NCBI GenBank assembly: GCA_945868305.1 | Contig: CAMBKU010000001.1 | Coordinates: forward strand, 1 to 64,000 | Direction: 5' to 3' | DNA length: 64,000 bases | From: an uncultured Lachnospiraceae bacterium | GTDB taxonomy: Bacteria; Bacillota; Clostridia; Lachnospirales; Lachnospiraceae | Shown here: positions 1-10,302 of the stretch, piece by piece | Layout: every line of letters starts with the position of its first letter | Numbering within the stretch: position 1 is the stretch's first letter | Notes under the pieces: model-generated | Told to the model about the DNA's origin: nothing | What the model saw: only the letters and a program-made list of their open reading frames with translations | Database searches by the model: none | Program-made: the position numbers and the translations under genes

Positions 1-2
1 AT

Positions 3-363
3 GGGTAATTGTGAAATTTTCAAACTTTCTTAATTTCATGTGCAATTAATAAAATTCGTGTACGAAGCCGGACGGTATGGGCATGCTTCTGGGCTTCTAT
101 GTTCAGGAATTAAGAACTTCTAAGTATTCCTTATGTCTGAAAATTGTCATCGTACGCAAGTGGCTTACATTCGCCATCCGTGGCTCAGGTAAGCCTTTTG
201 CAGCCATCCGGGCTGCAAATTGCTGTAAATGGAAAGGAATACTAAAAAGTTCTAAATTTCTTTCCAACAGATTCCTGAAAGCATGCCCATACCGTCCGGC
301 TTCGCAATAAATTTTGCGAATTGCACATGAAATTTCAAAAATATAAGAGTTTCGCAATTACCA
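3..363. repeat. Large imperfect inverted repeat with nested central hairpins (MITE-like element or structured RNA)
   Basis: Perfect 26-bp arm cgaagccggacggtatgggcatgctt (63-88) matches the reverse complement of 279-304; aatttcatgtgcaatt (32-47) pairs with 319-334; taagtattcctt (121-132) pairs with 234-244; outer ends ggtaattg / caattacc also pair. Inner hairpins ggcttac/gtaagcc (162-195) and tttgcagcc/ggctgcaaa (197-219). Confidence 0.8.
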
Positions 364-401
364 ATGTATGACATGGATGGTAAGGAGAGGTGGAATTTTA
401 T

Positions 402-995
402 ATGAATAAAGAAAGACTGGATAAACAGTTTGCTTTTTTCCGGGAGATTGACAAGGAAAAATTCATCGGAAGACAGACTTATCTGACAGACAAAAAAAGA
501 AAGGAAAATGATGCGGAGCATGCATGGCATATGGCAATCATGACAGTGCTTTTGAGTGAGTATGCCAATGAAGATATTGATATCTTAAAGACGGTTACGA
601 TGCTTCTTATTCACGATCTGGTAGAGATTGATGTAGGGGACACCTATGCTTATGATGCGAAAGGAAAGGAGACGCAGCATAACCGGGAGGAAAAGGCAGC
701 GCAACGTATCTTTGGACTTTTGCCGGAGGATCAGGGAGAGCGCCTTAGGGCATTATGGGAGGAATTTGAAGCCTACGAAACGCCGGAGGCAAAGTTTGCC
801 CACGTGATGGATAATATACAACCCATGATGTTGAATGATGCGACAGACGGAAAGAGCTGGGTAGAGCATGGGGTTCACTTAGAACAGATTCTTGACAGGA
901 ATAAAAAGACCGCGGAGGGTTCTGGGGAACTGTGGGAATATGTTTCCGGAGAGCTGCTTGAGCCGAATGTAAAAAAGGGACGAATCAAAAGGTAA
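402..995 (+). CDS. HD domain-containing protein (YfbR/HDDC2-like phosphohydrolase)
   Basis: ATG at 402 with RBS aaggagagg; motifs AEHAWHMA and HDLVEIDVGDTYAYD typical of HD hydrolases. Confidence 0.85.
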   Translation: MNKERLDKQFAFFREIDKEKFIGRQTYLTDKKRKENDAEHAWHMAIMTVLLSEYANEDIDILKTVTMLLIHDLVEIDVGDTYAYDAKGKETQHNREEKAAQRIFGLLPEDQGERLRALWEEFEAYETPEAKFAHVMDNIQPMMLNDATDGKSWVEHGVHLEQILDRNKKTAEGSGELWEYVSGELLEPNVKKGRIKR

Positions 996-1003
996 GCGGC
1001 AGT

Positions 1004-2758
1004 TTAGTTACAGATAAAGCTGTTTCCGGCCTGTTTTTTTGCTTTCTTTTTCAATTTTGCAATTCTTTCCGAAAAATTTTCCAGTGATTCATGAGAAGCG
1101 CTTTTATCTGTGACAGCAGCAATGGAAACGGAGGCGATAGGAAAACGTTCTGGAAAACCATTCCTGTTTGTGGATAGAATGTATCCCCGGTTCCAGTCGG
1201 TGGTATTGTAGAGTTCCTTGATTCGCGTGGAAAATTTTGCAATGATTTCAATACAGGTTTCTTCAACATCCCGGTGTTCGGATATCATTACAATATCATC
1301 CCCGCCGATATGTCCGATAAACTCGTTTTGTTTTGCGGTTTCTGTTATGCTGTCAGCAAGCATTCGTATCATGCGGTCTCCGTTTTGAAAACCATAGGCA
1401 TCATTGTAGGCTTTAAAGTTGTCCAGATCAAAGTATACTACGGCATATTCATTGGTACTTCCGATAATTTCTGCAATTTTTTCCTGGATAACGGAATTTC
1501 CTGGCAAACCGGTCAACGGACTGGCATCCATTGCCTTTGAAACCTGAATGGAGACAGCTGTTTCCAACAGGGCTTTTACCGTTACGATTCCTTCATAGCG
1601 TTGTTTTTTTGTTACAATGATTGCATTATAAAGGGTAGAGTTGGGACGTGCCAGTGCCATTCTTGATACAAGTTCAATAGGTGTTTCATAGTCGACGGTT
1701 AAAGTATCTTCGTCTATTATTTTTTCTACCGAGCTTCTGGAATGGAGTGTGAAGCCATATCTTCCGCCAAAAGTTCTGTAAATCTGACTTCTTGTAATCA
1801 ATCCTCTGACCTTATTATTGGCATCTACTGCGCAGATTTCCGACATATCTTCATTTTCTTGAAAAGATTCATAGAGGCTTAAGGCAGATTCATTTATCTG
1901 GACAGGTTTTGTTTTCTTTGCTATGGTGCCGATTCCGTTCCAAAAAGAAGGTTTTTCGCTTTGAATAATACTCTTATAGTTCCACCTTTGAATGTTTTGT
2001 TTTAATTCTTCTGAAATATCTTCCATGTCCCTGGCTGGTCGCTTAATATAGTATCCCTGCCCGTAATCTACGCCGAGGCGTATCAGTTCTTTTAATTCAT
2101 CTGCCGTTTCTATTCCTTCTGCAATTAGCTTTATTCCAGAATTTTTGCAGAAAATGACACAACTCTCAACCAGAGACTGTTTTAATTTGTCTTTATCGAT
2201 ATTACGGATGGCGTGAATATCCAGTTTTATAAATTTAGGACGTAAAGCACAAATACGGTTTAATCCCGCATATCCGTCACCAAAATCATCGATTGCTATT
2301 TTGAAATCCTGTTTTTTGTAATGCTGAACTGTTTGAAAAAATAATTCATTATCATCAATAGATGATCGTTCCGTGATTTCAAAAACAACCTCTTTGGTTT
2401 TTAACCCATATTTTTTTAAATATGCTGCAGTCATGCCTTCGCGGAACTGCGCATCTTTCAGGACGTTGGGATTTACATTAATGTACAGTTTGACACCCTT
2501 TGGCTTCTTTCCGGCATTTTCAATGGACTTTTTCCGGCAGAGTTCTTCTAACTCCCATACTTTGCAGAGTTGTTCTGATATTTGAAACATTTCTTCTACA
2601 TTAAAATCAGTATGTTCCAGAGAGATTCTGCTTAATGCTTCATATCCGGTAATTTCGCCGTTTTTTAATGAAATAATGGGCTGATATACGGGATAAACTT
2701 TTTTTCGTTCTAAGATTTCACTAAATTGCTTTTTTATTTCTGTCGTAATCTCAATCAT
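1004..2758 (-). CDS. EAL - CBS-like - GGDEF (degenerate GGDDI) c-di-GMP signalling protein
   Basis: YEALSRI and DDFGDGYAGL (EAL); central CBS-pair-like segment; FDLDNFKAYNDAYG...GGDDI (GGDEF-like). Internal ATG 2758 preferred over the upstream extension. Confidence 0.85.
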   Translation of the reverse strand: MIEITTEIKKQFSEILERKKVYPVYQPIISLKNGEITGYEALSRISLEHTDFNVEEMFQISEQLCKVWELEELCRKKSIENAGKKPKGVKLYINVNPNVLKDAQFREGMTAAYLKKYGLKTKEVVFEITERSSIDDNELFFQTVQHYKKQDFKIAIDDFGDGYAGLNRICALRPKFIKLDIHAIRNIDKDKLKQSLVESCVIFCKNSGIKLIAEGIETADELKELIRLGVDYGQGYYIKRPARDMEDISEELKQNIQRWNYKSIIQSEKPSFWNGIGTIAKKTKPVQINESALSLYESFQENEDMSEICAVDANNKVRGLITRSQIYRTFGGRYGFTLHSRSSVEKIIDEDTLTVDYETPIELVSRMALARPNSTLYNAIIVTKKQRYEGIVTVKALLETAVSIQVSKAMDASPLTGLPGNSVIQEKIAEIIGSTNEYAVVYFDLDNFKAYNDAYGFQNGDRMIRMLADSITETAKQNEFIGHIGGDDIVMISEHRDVEETCIEIIAKFSTRIKELYNTTDWNRGYILSTNRNGFPERFPIASVSIAAVTDKSASHESLENFSERIAKLKKKAKKQAGNSFICN

Positions 2759-2873
2759 TATATTTCCTGCCATTAATTTTTTACTAAAAAAATAGCAAAT
2801 TTTATGGCATGGAACTATCATTTTTTTCTATAATTTATGTAAAATTTATGCAAAGAAGAATTTTGAAATAATC

Positions 2874-3452
2874 TTATGATTCTAATTCTATCTGCATTGA
2901 TTCCTGATTTTGGATATCCTTACGGAACAAAAAGCGGAACAGTGTGCGTACACATGGCTGGATAAAAAACATCTGCGTAAAAAATGCAAACGGAAAATTA
3001 AAGCAGACAAGCTTTAACCAGTTTGCAAGCAGTGTTGCCACATGGAAACCGGCATAATAAGGGTAATACATAATGGCTGCAAGAAAACTCATGGCAGGGC
3101 ACATCAGGCCTACCGTAGCGCAGATAATAGCCGACTCAAAAAGCATTGGATGGTCTTTCCTGGGATCGAAAACGCGGGATGCCAGTTTAAAAGAACATGG
3201 ACTTCCCATTATGATTTCAAGGCAGTAGGCACAGCAGAATTCAATCAAAATAACTGCCCAGATAGGAAGATAGTGTGCAAACATATAAACACCGCCCTGT
3301 TTGTTTATAGCAGCAAGGACACTTCCGGTCTGGTTTAATTCCATTAAGGTGTTTCCGTTGACAACGTACAGGCTGTAAAAAACGTAAGCGTGTACAGTGA
3401 TTAGTACGGTGAGAAAGGCAAAGACCATTCTCTGAAATTGATTTCTTGGCAT
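2874..3452 (-). CDS. DUF2798-like multi-TM membrane protein
   Basis: Hydrophobic protein MPRNQFQRMVFAFLTVLITVHAYVFY; RBS aaaggagtg upstream of ATG 3452. Confidence 0.6.
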   Translation of the reverse strand: MPRNQFQRMVFAFLTVLITVHAYVFYSLYVVNGNTLMELNQTGSVLAAINKQGGVYMFAHYLPIWAVILIEFCCAYCLEIIMGSPCSFKLASRVFDPRKDHPMLFESAIICATVGLMCPAMSFLAAIMYYPYYAGFHVATLLANWLKLVCFNFPFAFFTQMFFIQPCVRTLFRFLFRKDIQNQESMQIELES

Positions 3453-3789
3453 TTTTTCATACACTCCTTTTCCACACAAAAAAAGACACAAGCCGCTTCT
3501 GGGTAAATCTTTAGATACAGTGTACCGTAATCAGATTTACATGCCAAAGGCAAAACGTGTGTCGTTCATGTGTTTTCTTATTTATTTTTCAAAGAGATTA
3601 TAGCATAAAAGAAAAGATAATGTAAATGCTTTTATAAAAAATATATGGGACAAGTGTAGAGTGGGACTGTCTATCAAGAAAGATTAAAGTATAAAATAAG
3701 ATGTAAAAGGAAAAGAGTAAGTTCTTGACTTCTTAATCTTACTAATGTAAGATTAAATGGAAGTAGAGAATTTGAAAGGATAGATTATT

Positions 3790-4625
3790 ATGAGTAAAAA
3801 GGGATTTTCTCATTTCTTTCTGGTGCTTATTGTGGCAGTGCTTATTTTGGTTTGTGTAATGGTTCTCATCTTCCAGAATAGAAGCCAAAAGCAGCAGAAA
3901 GCTGTGGCGGAAACAGAGGAGATAACAGAACAAGCGACAGAGGAGGTTGTCAGCAGGAGGAAGAAAGTGAGGTGACGGAAGAAGCAGAAAGGCAGCAATA
4001 TGAGGAAGTGCAGAAGGAAGAAAATTCCGGACAGGACGAAATAGAAAAACATCCGGATGGAGAGGGGCAAAACTTTGTAGAGCCGCAGGCAGAAGATGCA
4101 GGGGTGGAAGTGGATAACGGAGTGGCAGGTAGCGGGGTATCCATGAGTTTTGCAGATGTAGAGGAAACGGTGACAGCAAAGGAAGCGGTGAATTTGCGGG
4201 ATATTCCAAGCCAGGGAGAGGACAGTATGGTGCTGGCGACTCTTATAAATGGAGATACTGCGATGCGCACCGGTGTCAGTGAAAGCGGTTGGTCAAGAGT
4301 GGAGTATGGCGGAGGAACATATTATGCGGTATCCAGTTATCTTACGACCGATTTGAGTTATACGGCGCCGGGAAAAGTAGAAGGAACGGGTGATGGGCTA
4401 AAAACAAAATTTAAAAACTGTAGTGATGTGATGACAGCGAAAATTGAAGTGAATTTAAGGGCATTGCCCAGTGTTACAAATCCGGATGCGACGGTCATTG
4501 CAACGCTTCACAACGGGGAAACGGTGACGCGGACAGGAATCAATGAGGAGTATGGATGGTCGAGAGTGGATTATAACGGACAAACACTATATTGTATCAG
4601 CAGTTATTTGACCCCAGCACAGTGA
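3790..4625 (+). pseudogene. Membrane-anchored protein with two SH3b repeats, split by an apparent frameshift near 3950-3965
   Basis: ORF 3790-3975 (TM anchor + acidic linker) and ORF 3972-4625 (linker + two SH3b repeats NLRDIPS.../NLRALPS...) join into one plausible protein if one base is added in gcaggaggaag. Confidence 0.7.
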
Positions 4626-4790
4626 ATGATATAAGGTCAGGTTCTCTATAGCATAACTCAATGGAATAATAGAGAAAAATAGAGGAAAAAACTGACAAAA
4701 TCAGATGGAAAAGCAGTTGATATTTTTGAAAAAAACTAATAGAATAAAAGTGTTGATGTATATTTATAAAAACTACATAAAGGAGATTAG

Positions 4791-6131
<1,341 letters not shown>

Positions 6132-6146
6132 TCGGGGTGCGTGCCC

Positions 6147-6305
6147 ATGGAAAATACGGCTTCAGCAAATGTGAAATGGTGTAACCTGTTGGATAAAAAT
6201 GTGACTCAGGAATTTTGCAGAGAAAAATGCAGAATAGAGAATTGCAGTGATGCATTCCGGTCTTACATATCCCAGCATTCCAATGAGATGGAAACAAAAG
6301 AATAA
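6147..6305 (+). CDS. Small 4-Cys protein (52 aa), hypothetical
   Basis: ATG 6147 to TAA 6305: MENTASANVKWCNLLDKNVTQEFCREKCRIENCSDAFRSYISQHSNEMETKE; sits between gdhA stop and a terminator; not in supplied ORF track (below apparent size cut-off). Confidence 0.45.
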   Translation: MENTASANVKWCNLLDKNVTQEFCREKCRIENCSDAFRSYISQHSNEMETKE

Positions 6306-6316
6306 AGAAATATGAA

Positions 6317-6360
6317 GAATCCCGTATGTAGCTTGAAACAGTTACGTGCGGGATTTTTTT
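6317..6360 (+). terminator. Rho-independent terminator downstream of gdhA/small ORF
   Basis: aatcccg...cgggattttttt. Confidence 0.7.
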
Positions 6361-6415
6361 ATAAAGAAAAGCATAAATGGACTTTTCAAAGCGGAGTTAA
6401 AAATATTGTTTAATG

Positions 6416-6451
6416 AAACAAAGTATGACATAATGATGTCATACTTTGTTT
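6416..6451. promoter_or_regulatory. Perfect palindromic operator (16-bp arms, 4-bp spacer) upstream of WYL regulator
   Basis: aaacaaagtatgacat-aatg-atgtcatactttgttt, followed by tatact and RBS. Confidence 0.75.
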
Positions 6452-6477
6452 GCTATACTTGGGCGGAAAGGAGAAAT

Positions 6478-7386
6478 ATGAAGATTGATCGACTTATGGG
6501 CATTGTTGTTTATTTATTAAATAATGGTCGGACATCTGCGCAGAAGCTTGCGAAAGAATTTGAAGTTTCATCCAGAACAATCATGCGTGATTTGGAATCT
6601 TTGGATCAGGCAGGCATTCCAATTCAATCTTTCTATGGCGTAGAAGGTGGCTATCAAATTATGGAGGACTTTGTTTTGGAAAAGCAAGTTGCAACAAACC
6701 AGGAATATGATTGGATTGTTACTGCGTTGAAGGGAATGACCAGCGCATATGCAAGTAAGAGCTTAGAACAGACCCTGGCCAAAATGAAAAGTGTCAATCA
6801 TTCGGGAGAAAATCCTGTTTCCATTGATTTTAGCGTGGCGAGTGAAGATGACAAAATAAATGAAAAATTGATGCTATTAGAAGATGCAATTAAAAAAAAG
6901 AAGGTTGTTCAATTTGTTTATGCCAACAGTTATGACGAAGTAAAAGAAATTCAAGTCGAACCTGTTCAACTGCAATACAAGTGGTATAGTTGGTATCTGA
7001 GTGGATATTATGAAAAATATCAGGATTATTGCATGTTCAAATTAGTCCGCATGGAGCATTTGAAAGTAACAGAAATGAATAATACAAAGAATCATAATTT
7101 TTTGGATATTAAGGAGCGGAAAGAAGGGTACGATAATGTTGTAGACATCACACTTTATGGAAAAGCAATCATTAAATCAAAGTGCAAAGAATACTTAAAC
7201 GGAAAAATCACAAAAGAATTTGAAAATGGTGACTTCGAATTTCGTTTTTCGGTTCCAGAGCATGAGACGTTTTGGTATGGTGTAATTCTCTCATTTGGAA
7301 ATAAAATCAAGATAATTGAGCCACAGGAAATTAAAGAACGCATAATTAAAACTTGTAAAGAAATACAACAAGAATATGAGGAATAA
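6478..7386 (+). CDS. YafY-family HTH + WYL domain transcriptional regulator
   Basis: HTH MKIDRLMGIVVYLLNNGRTSAQKLAKEFEVSSRTIMRDLESL; WYL-like region YKWYSWYLSGYYEKYQDYCMFKLVRM; RBS aaaggag. Confidence 0.9.
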   Translation: MKIDRLMGIVVYLLNNGRTSAQKLAKEFEVSSRTIMRDLESLDQAGIPIQSFYGVEGGYQIMEDFVLEKQVATNQEYDWIVTALKGMTSAYASKSLEQTLAKMKSVNHSGENPVSIDFSVASEDDKINEKLMLLEDAIKKKKVVQFVYANSYDEVKEIQVEPVQLQYKWYSWYLSGYYEKYQDYCMFKLVRMEHLKVTEMNNTKNHNFLDIKERKEGYDNVVDITLYGKAIIKSKCKEYLNGKITKEFENGDFEFRFSVPEHETFWYGVILSFGNKIKIIEPQEIKERIIKTCKEIQQEYEE

Positions 7387-7388
7387 AA

Positions 7389-8606
7389 ATGAAGGTATAT
7401 TCGCAAGAAGAGGCAAGGCACATACTATGCCGTTATCATAATATAGATGGGGCAGAAGCATTATATGGAAAAACAGGTGTAGAAAAGATAATGCAAAGAA
7501 TACATAGTATTCAATATGATCCATTAAATGTCATGTCGAGAAACGCCGATTTGGTATTGCAGGCAAGAGTAAGGGGGTACGAGGAAAAAGATTTATACAA
7601 TCTATTATATAAAGAGCATAAATTGATTGATGGACCTGATAAAGAAATGTGCATTTATAGCATCAAAGATTTTGCTAACTTTAAGTATGTGCGAAACGAG
7701 GTTCACAAGAGTGTCATTTCTACCCTGCAATATCGTAATCAAATGGGAGCGTTAGACATATTAGATGATGTAAAAGAGTTTGTAGAAAAGCATGGTAAGA
7801 CAGGAACAAAAGATATTTCAATTGGAGAAGTGAAAGAAAGCCGATGGGGACATAAGAAGCTGTCAAGTGCTGCGCTAGATTATTTGTTTAACAGTGGTGA
7901 ACTTTGTGTAGTTGATAAATGTGGTACACAGAAGTATTTTGATTTGACAGAACGTGTTATTGATAGCCAGGATATTCAATGTGACCAGAATATGACAATA
8001 GAAGAATTTTTAGAATGGTATGTAGAAAGGAGGATACAGAGTGTTGGGTTTATATGGAATAAGATGGGAGGGGCTTGGCAGGGACACTTGATAAGCAAGA
8101 ATGAGATACGTAAAGCCACCCTTCAAAGATTGATTGAAAAAAATAAAATTGAAGAAATACAAGTAGAAGGTATCAATGAGATTTTCTATATTTCCAAAGA
8201 AATTCAGCCATACTTGAATATTCAAACTTCAAACAGCTATGCAAGATTTATAGCGCCATTGGATAATATTATGTGGGATAGAAAGATGATAGAAAAACTA
8301 TTTGGCTTTACATATCGCTGGGAAGTGTACACACCTGTAGCTAAAAGAAAATATGGATATTATGTGTTGCCGGTATTGTATAATGATCAATTTGTTGCAA
8401 GGTTCGAGGCAGAGCCTGTTCGTCAAGCAGGAGAGTTTGTTATCAAAAACTGGTGGTGGGAACCGGGAATAAATCCAGATGATGATATGATAGAAACAGT
8501 AGCAGAGGAAATGAGGCATTTTGCACATTTTCTTCAAGTAGAAAATTCAAAAAATAATATTACAAAGTTAGGAGTACGGAAAAATGAAAGAAATAGAAAG
8601 ATATGA
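7389..8606 (+). CDS. YcaQ/AlkX-like winged-helix DNA glycosylase family (HTH_42)
   Basis: N-terminal IHSIQYDPLNVMSRNADLVLQARVRGY with QxD motif; C-term FIAPLDNIMWDRKMIEKLFGFTYRWEVYTPVAKRKYGYYVLPVLY typical of the family. Confidence 0.85.
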   Translation: MKVYSQEEARHILCRYHNIDGAEALYGKTGVEKIMQRIHSIQYDPLNVMSRNADLVLQARVRGYEEKDLYNLLYKEHKLIDGPDKEMCIYSIKDFANFKYVRNEVHKSVISTLQYRNQMGALDILDDVKEFVEKHGKTGTKDISIGEVKESRWGHKKLSSAALDYLFNSGELCVVDKCGTQKYFDLTERVIDSQDIQCDQNMTIEEFLEWYVERRIQSVGFIWNKMGGAWQGHLISKNEIRKATLQRLIEKNKIEEIQVEGINEIFYISKEIQPYLNIQTSNSYARFIAPLDNIMWDRKMIEKLFGFTYRWEVYTPVAKRKYGYYVLPVLYNDQFVARFEAEPVRQAGEFVIKNWWWEPGINPDDDMIETVAEEMRHFAHFLQVENSKNNITKLGVRKNERNRKI

Positions 8607-8952
8607 TGTTAATGAGGAGTGGGCACATTCAGGAATTATTAAAGCAGGAGATTTTTATTATTTGAATTACTGCGTCGGAAATGTAGGCGGGACTATTGAG
8701 CAGCAGATTAAAGGAGCCTTTGATGAAATGGAAAAAAGGTTGGCGTTGGTAGGTTTGTCGCTCGAAAATGTAGTGCAGATGGATTGTTTATTTAGAGATA
8801 TCTGGAATATTCCTGTTATGGAAAAAGTGATTAAAGAACGTTTTAAGGGTAAATATCCGGTCAGAAAGTCTATTCAAACTGAATTTGCTCATAGTGGAGG
8901 GGAAGAAGGTTTGCAATTTCAGGTAGATGGTATTGCTTATGCACCATGCTAA
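8584..8952 (+). CDS. RidA (YjgF) family protein
   Basis: 122 aa; QIKGAFDEMEKRLALVGLSLENVVQMDCLFRD, IAYAPC; overlaps upstream gene by 23 nt. Confidence 0.8.
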   Translation: MKEIERYDVNEEWAHSGIIKAGDFYYLNYCVGNVGGTIEQQIKGAFDEMEKRLALVGLSLENVVQMDCLFRDIWNIPVMEKVIKERFKGKYPVRKSIQTEFAHSGGEEGLQFQVDGIAYAPC

Positions 8953-9044
8953 AATAAAAGAGGGGGTTAAATTGGGGAAATTTAATTGCGATATTTGAGG
9001 ATGATGAGGCAGAGAATGTTTCTAAAAAAATAAACAAATAGAAC

Positions 9045-9101
9045 TTGACAAAGTGACCAGTTGCTCACTATAATGAAATAAAGGTGAGCGATTGGTCACT
9101 T
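9045..9101 (+). promoter_or_regulatory. Consensus promoter with two TetR-type operator half-repeats
   Basis: TTGACA (9045-9050), 18-bp spacer, TATAAT (9069-9074); aagtgaccagttgctcac (9051-9068) and gtgagcgattggtcactt (9084-9101) are near-perfect inverted copies. Confidence 0.85.
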
Positions 9102-9170
9102 TTGCTTTAAGTGAACTATATAAAGATTAGATTTGATGAATGAAATAATTTAGAAGAAAGGAATATCTTT

Positions 9171-9758
9171 ATGGGAAGAAAAAGAGGTGACACGAAGAAA
9201 AGAATTATGGAAGAAGCACTGAAATTATTTTCGGTCAATGGTTTTGATGCAGTGTCAATACGAGCCATAGCAGATGCAGTGCAAATTGGAAACAGTGCAT
9301 TGTATAAGCATTTTTCCAGTAAACAGGAGATATTAGAGTCGATTGTAGAGTATTCTAAATCCTATTTTTTGAGAGTAAGCGGTGAACAGATGGAGGGGAT
9401 TGAGGATGTAGAGGGGATGAAAGAGTCATGTATCAAAATGTTTGAATTTCAGACAAAGGATGAATGGATTGTGATGTTTCGCAGACTTCTTATGATTGAA
9501 CAATTCAAGAATCCGAATATGGCAGAAATATATCGCAATTTCTTTATTGAATTGCCGTTACAATCGCAGGAGCAGCAGTTTCTGAAATTAATGGAGGCGG
9601 GAATTATGAAAAAAAAGAATGCGCGTATGCTTGCAATGGAATTATATGCCCCGTTTTTTCTGTATCACACGGTGGAGGGAAACAGACAAGATATTTTAGA
9701 ATTATTGCGATGTCATGTGCAGAATTTTTATGAGGAGAATATAATATGCCAAAAATAA
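9171..9758 (+). CDS. TetR/AcrR family transcriptional regulator
   Basis: KKRIMEEALKLFSVNGFDAVSIRAIADAVQIGNSALYKHFSSKQEIL. Confidence 0.93.
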   Translation: MGRKRGDTKKRIMEEALKLFSVNGFDAVSIRAIADAVQIGNSALYKHFSSKQEILESIVEYSKSYFLRVSGEQMEGIEDVEGMKESCIKMFEFQTKDEWIVMFRRLLMIEQFKNPNMAEIYRNFFIELPLQSQEQQFLKLMEAGIMKKKNARMLAMELYAPFFLYHTVEGNRQDILELLRCHVQNFYEENIICQK

Positions 9759-10279
9759 GAATAACAGGTGTGTTACGGATGGGTGTGGTCATTGGCTTTA
9801 TACTGACACTGTATATGGTTGAAGCGAGTTCTTTTGGAAGTGCAGCAGTAGCCATACATAATGGAGGCTATGGGACTTTTGATATGAAAAAGTACGATTA
9901 TGTAAGCGTTGTGCAGGTTTTGTCTCATATGGATTTAGAATGTGTTACGGCATATCAGAGATATTATTTGGCAGATTTTCTTTTTGTGATATGCTTTGGC
10001 TTGCTTCAATGCATGACTTCCACTGCTGTATACAGGAAAAATAAAAAGGTTTACAGAAGGATTGCGATAGGTTTACCGATTGCTCGTGGAATCTTTGATG
10101 TGATAGAGAATGTGTTGCTGTTGATAACGATTGGAAATTATCCGAAGATAAACAGGGGATTGGTTGCAGTTGCATCCATATCGACACAGTGTAAACTTTG
10201 GTGCATTCGTATCTGGATAGGAATGCTTTTGGTGGGTATTATTTACAATATTTATAAAAAAATAAATCCGGGAAACTAG
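9746..10279 (+). CDS. Hypothetical ~4-TM membrane protein
   Basis: 177 aa, several hydrophobic segments; overlaps the TetR gene by 13 nt. Confidence 0.65.
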   Translation: MPKIRITGVLRMGVVIGFILTLYMVEASSFGSAAVAIHNGGYGTFDMKKYDYVSVVQVLSHMDLECVTAYQRYYLADFLFVICFGLLQCMTSTAVYRKNKKVYRRIAIGLPIARGIFDVIENVLLLITIGNYPKINRGLVAVASISTQCKLWCIRIWIGMLLVGIIYNIYKKINPGN

Positions 10280-10302
10280 TTTTTGGAAAGGAGAACAAAA
10301 AT

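Noticed and set aside
77-530. ORFs 77-310(+), 103-357(-), 252-530(-)
   Set aside because: They fall inside the large palindrome or antisense to the HD gene, have no family motifs or RBS; best explained by the inverted repeat.
3742-4270. Minus-strand ORFs 3742-4209, 3810-4070, 3950-4270
   Set aside because: Antisense to the acidic SH3 linker; low-complexity Leu/Pro/Ser composition is a by-product of GAA/GAG-rich sense codons.
8953-9044. Possible protein remnant (GNLIAIFEDDEAENVSKKINK) between RidA and TetR genes
   Set aside because: Too short and without start codon or homologous context to support; may be chance.
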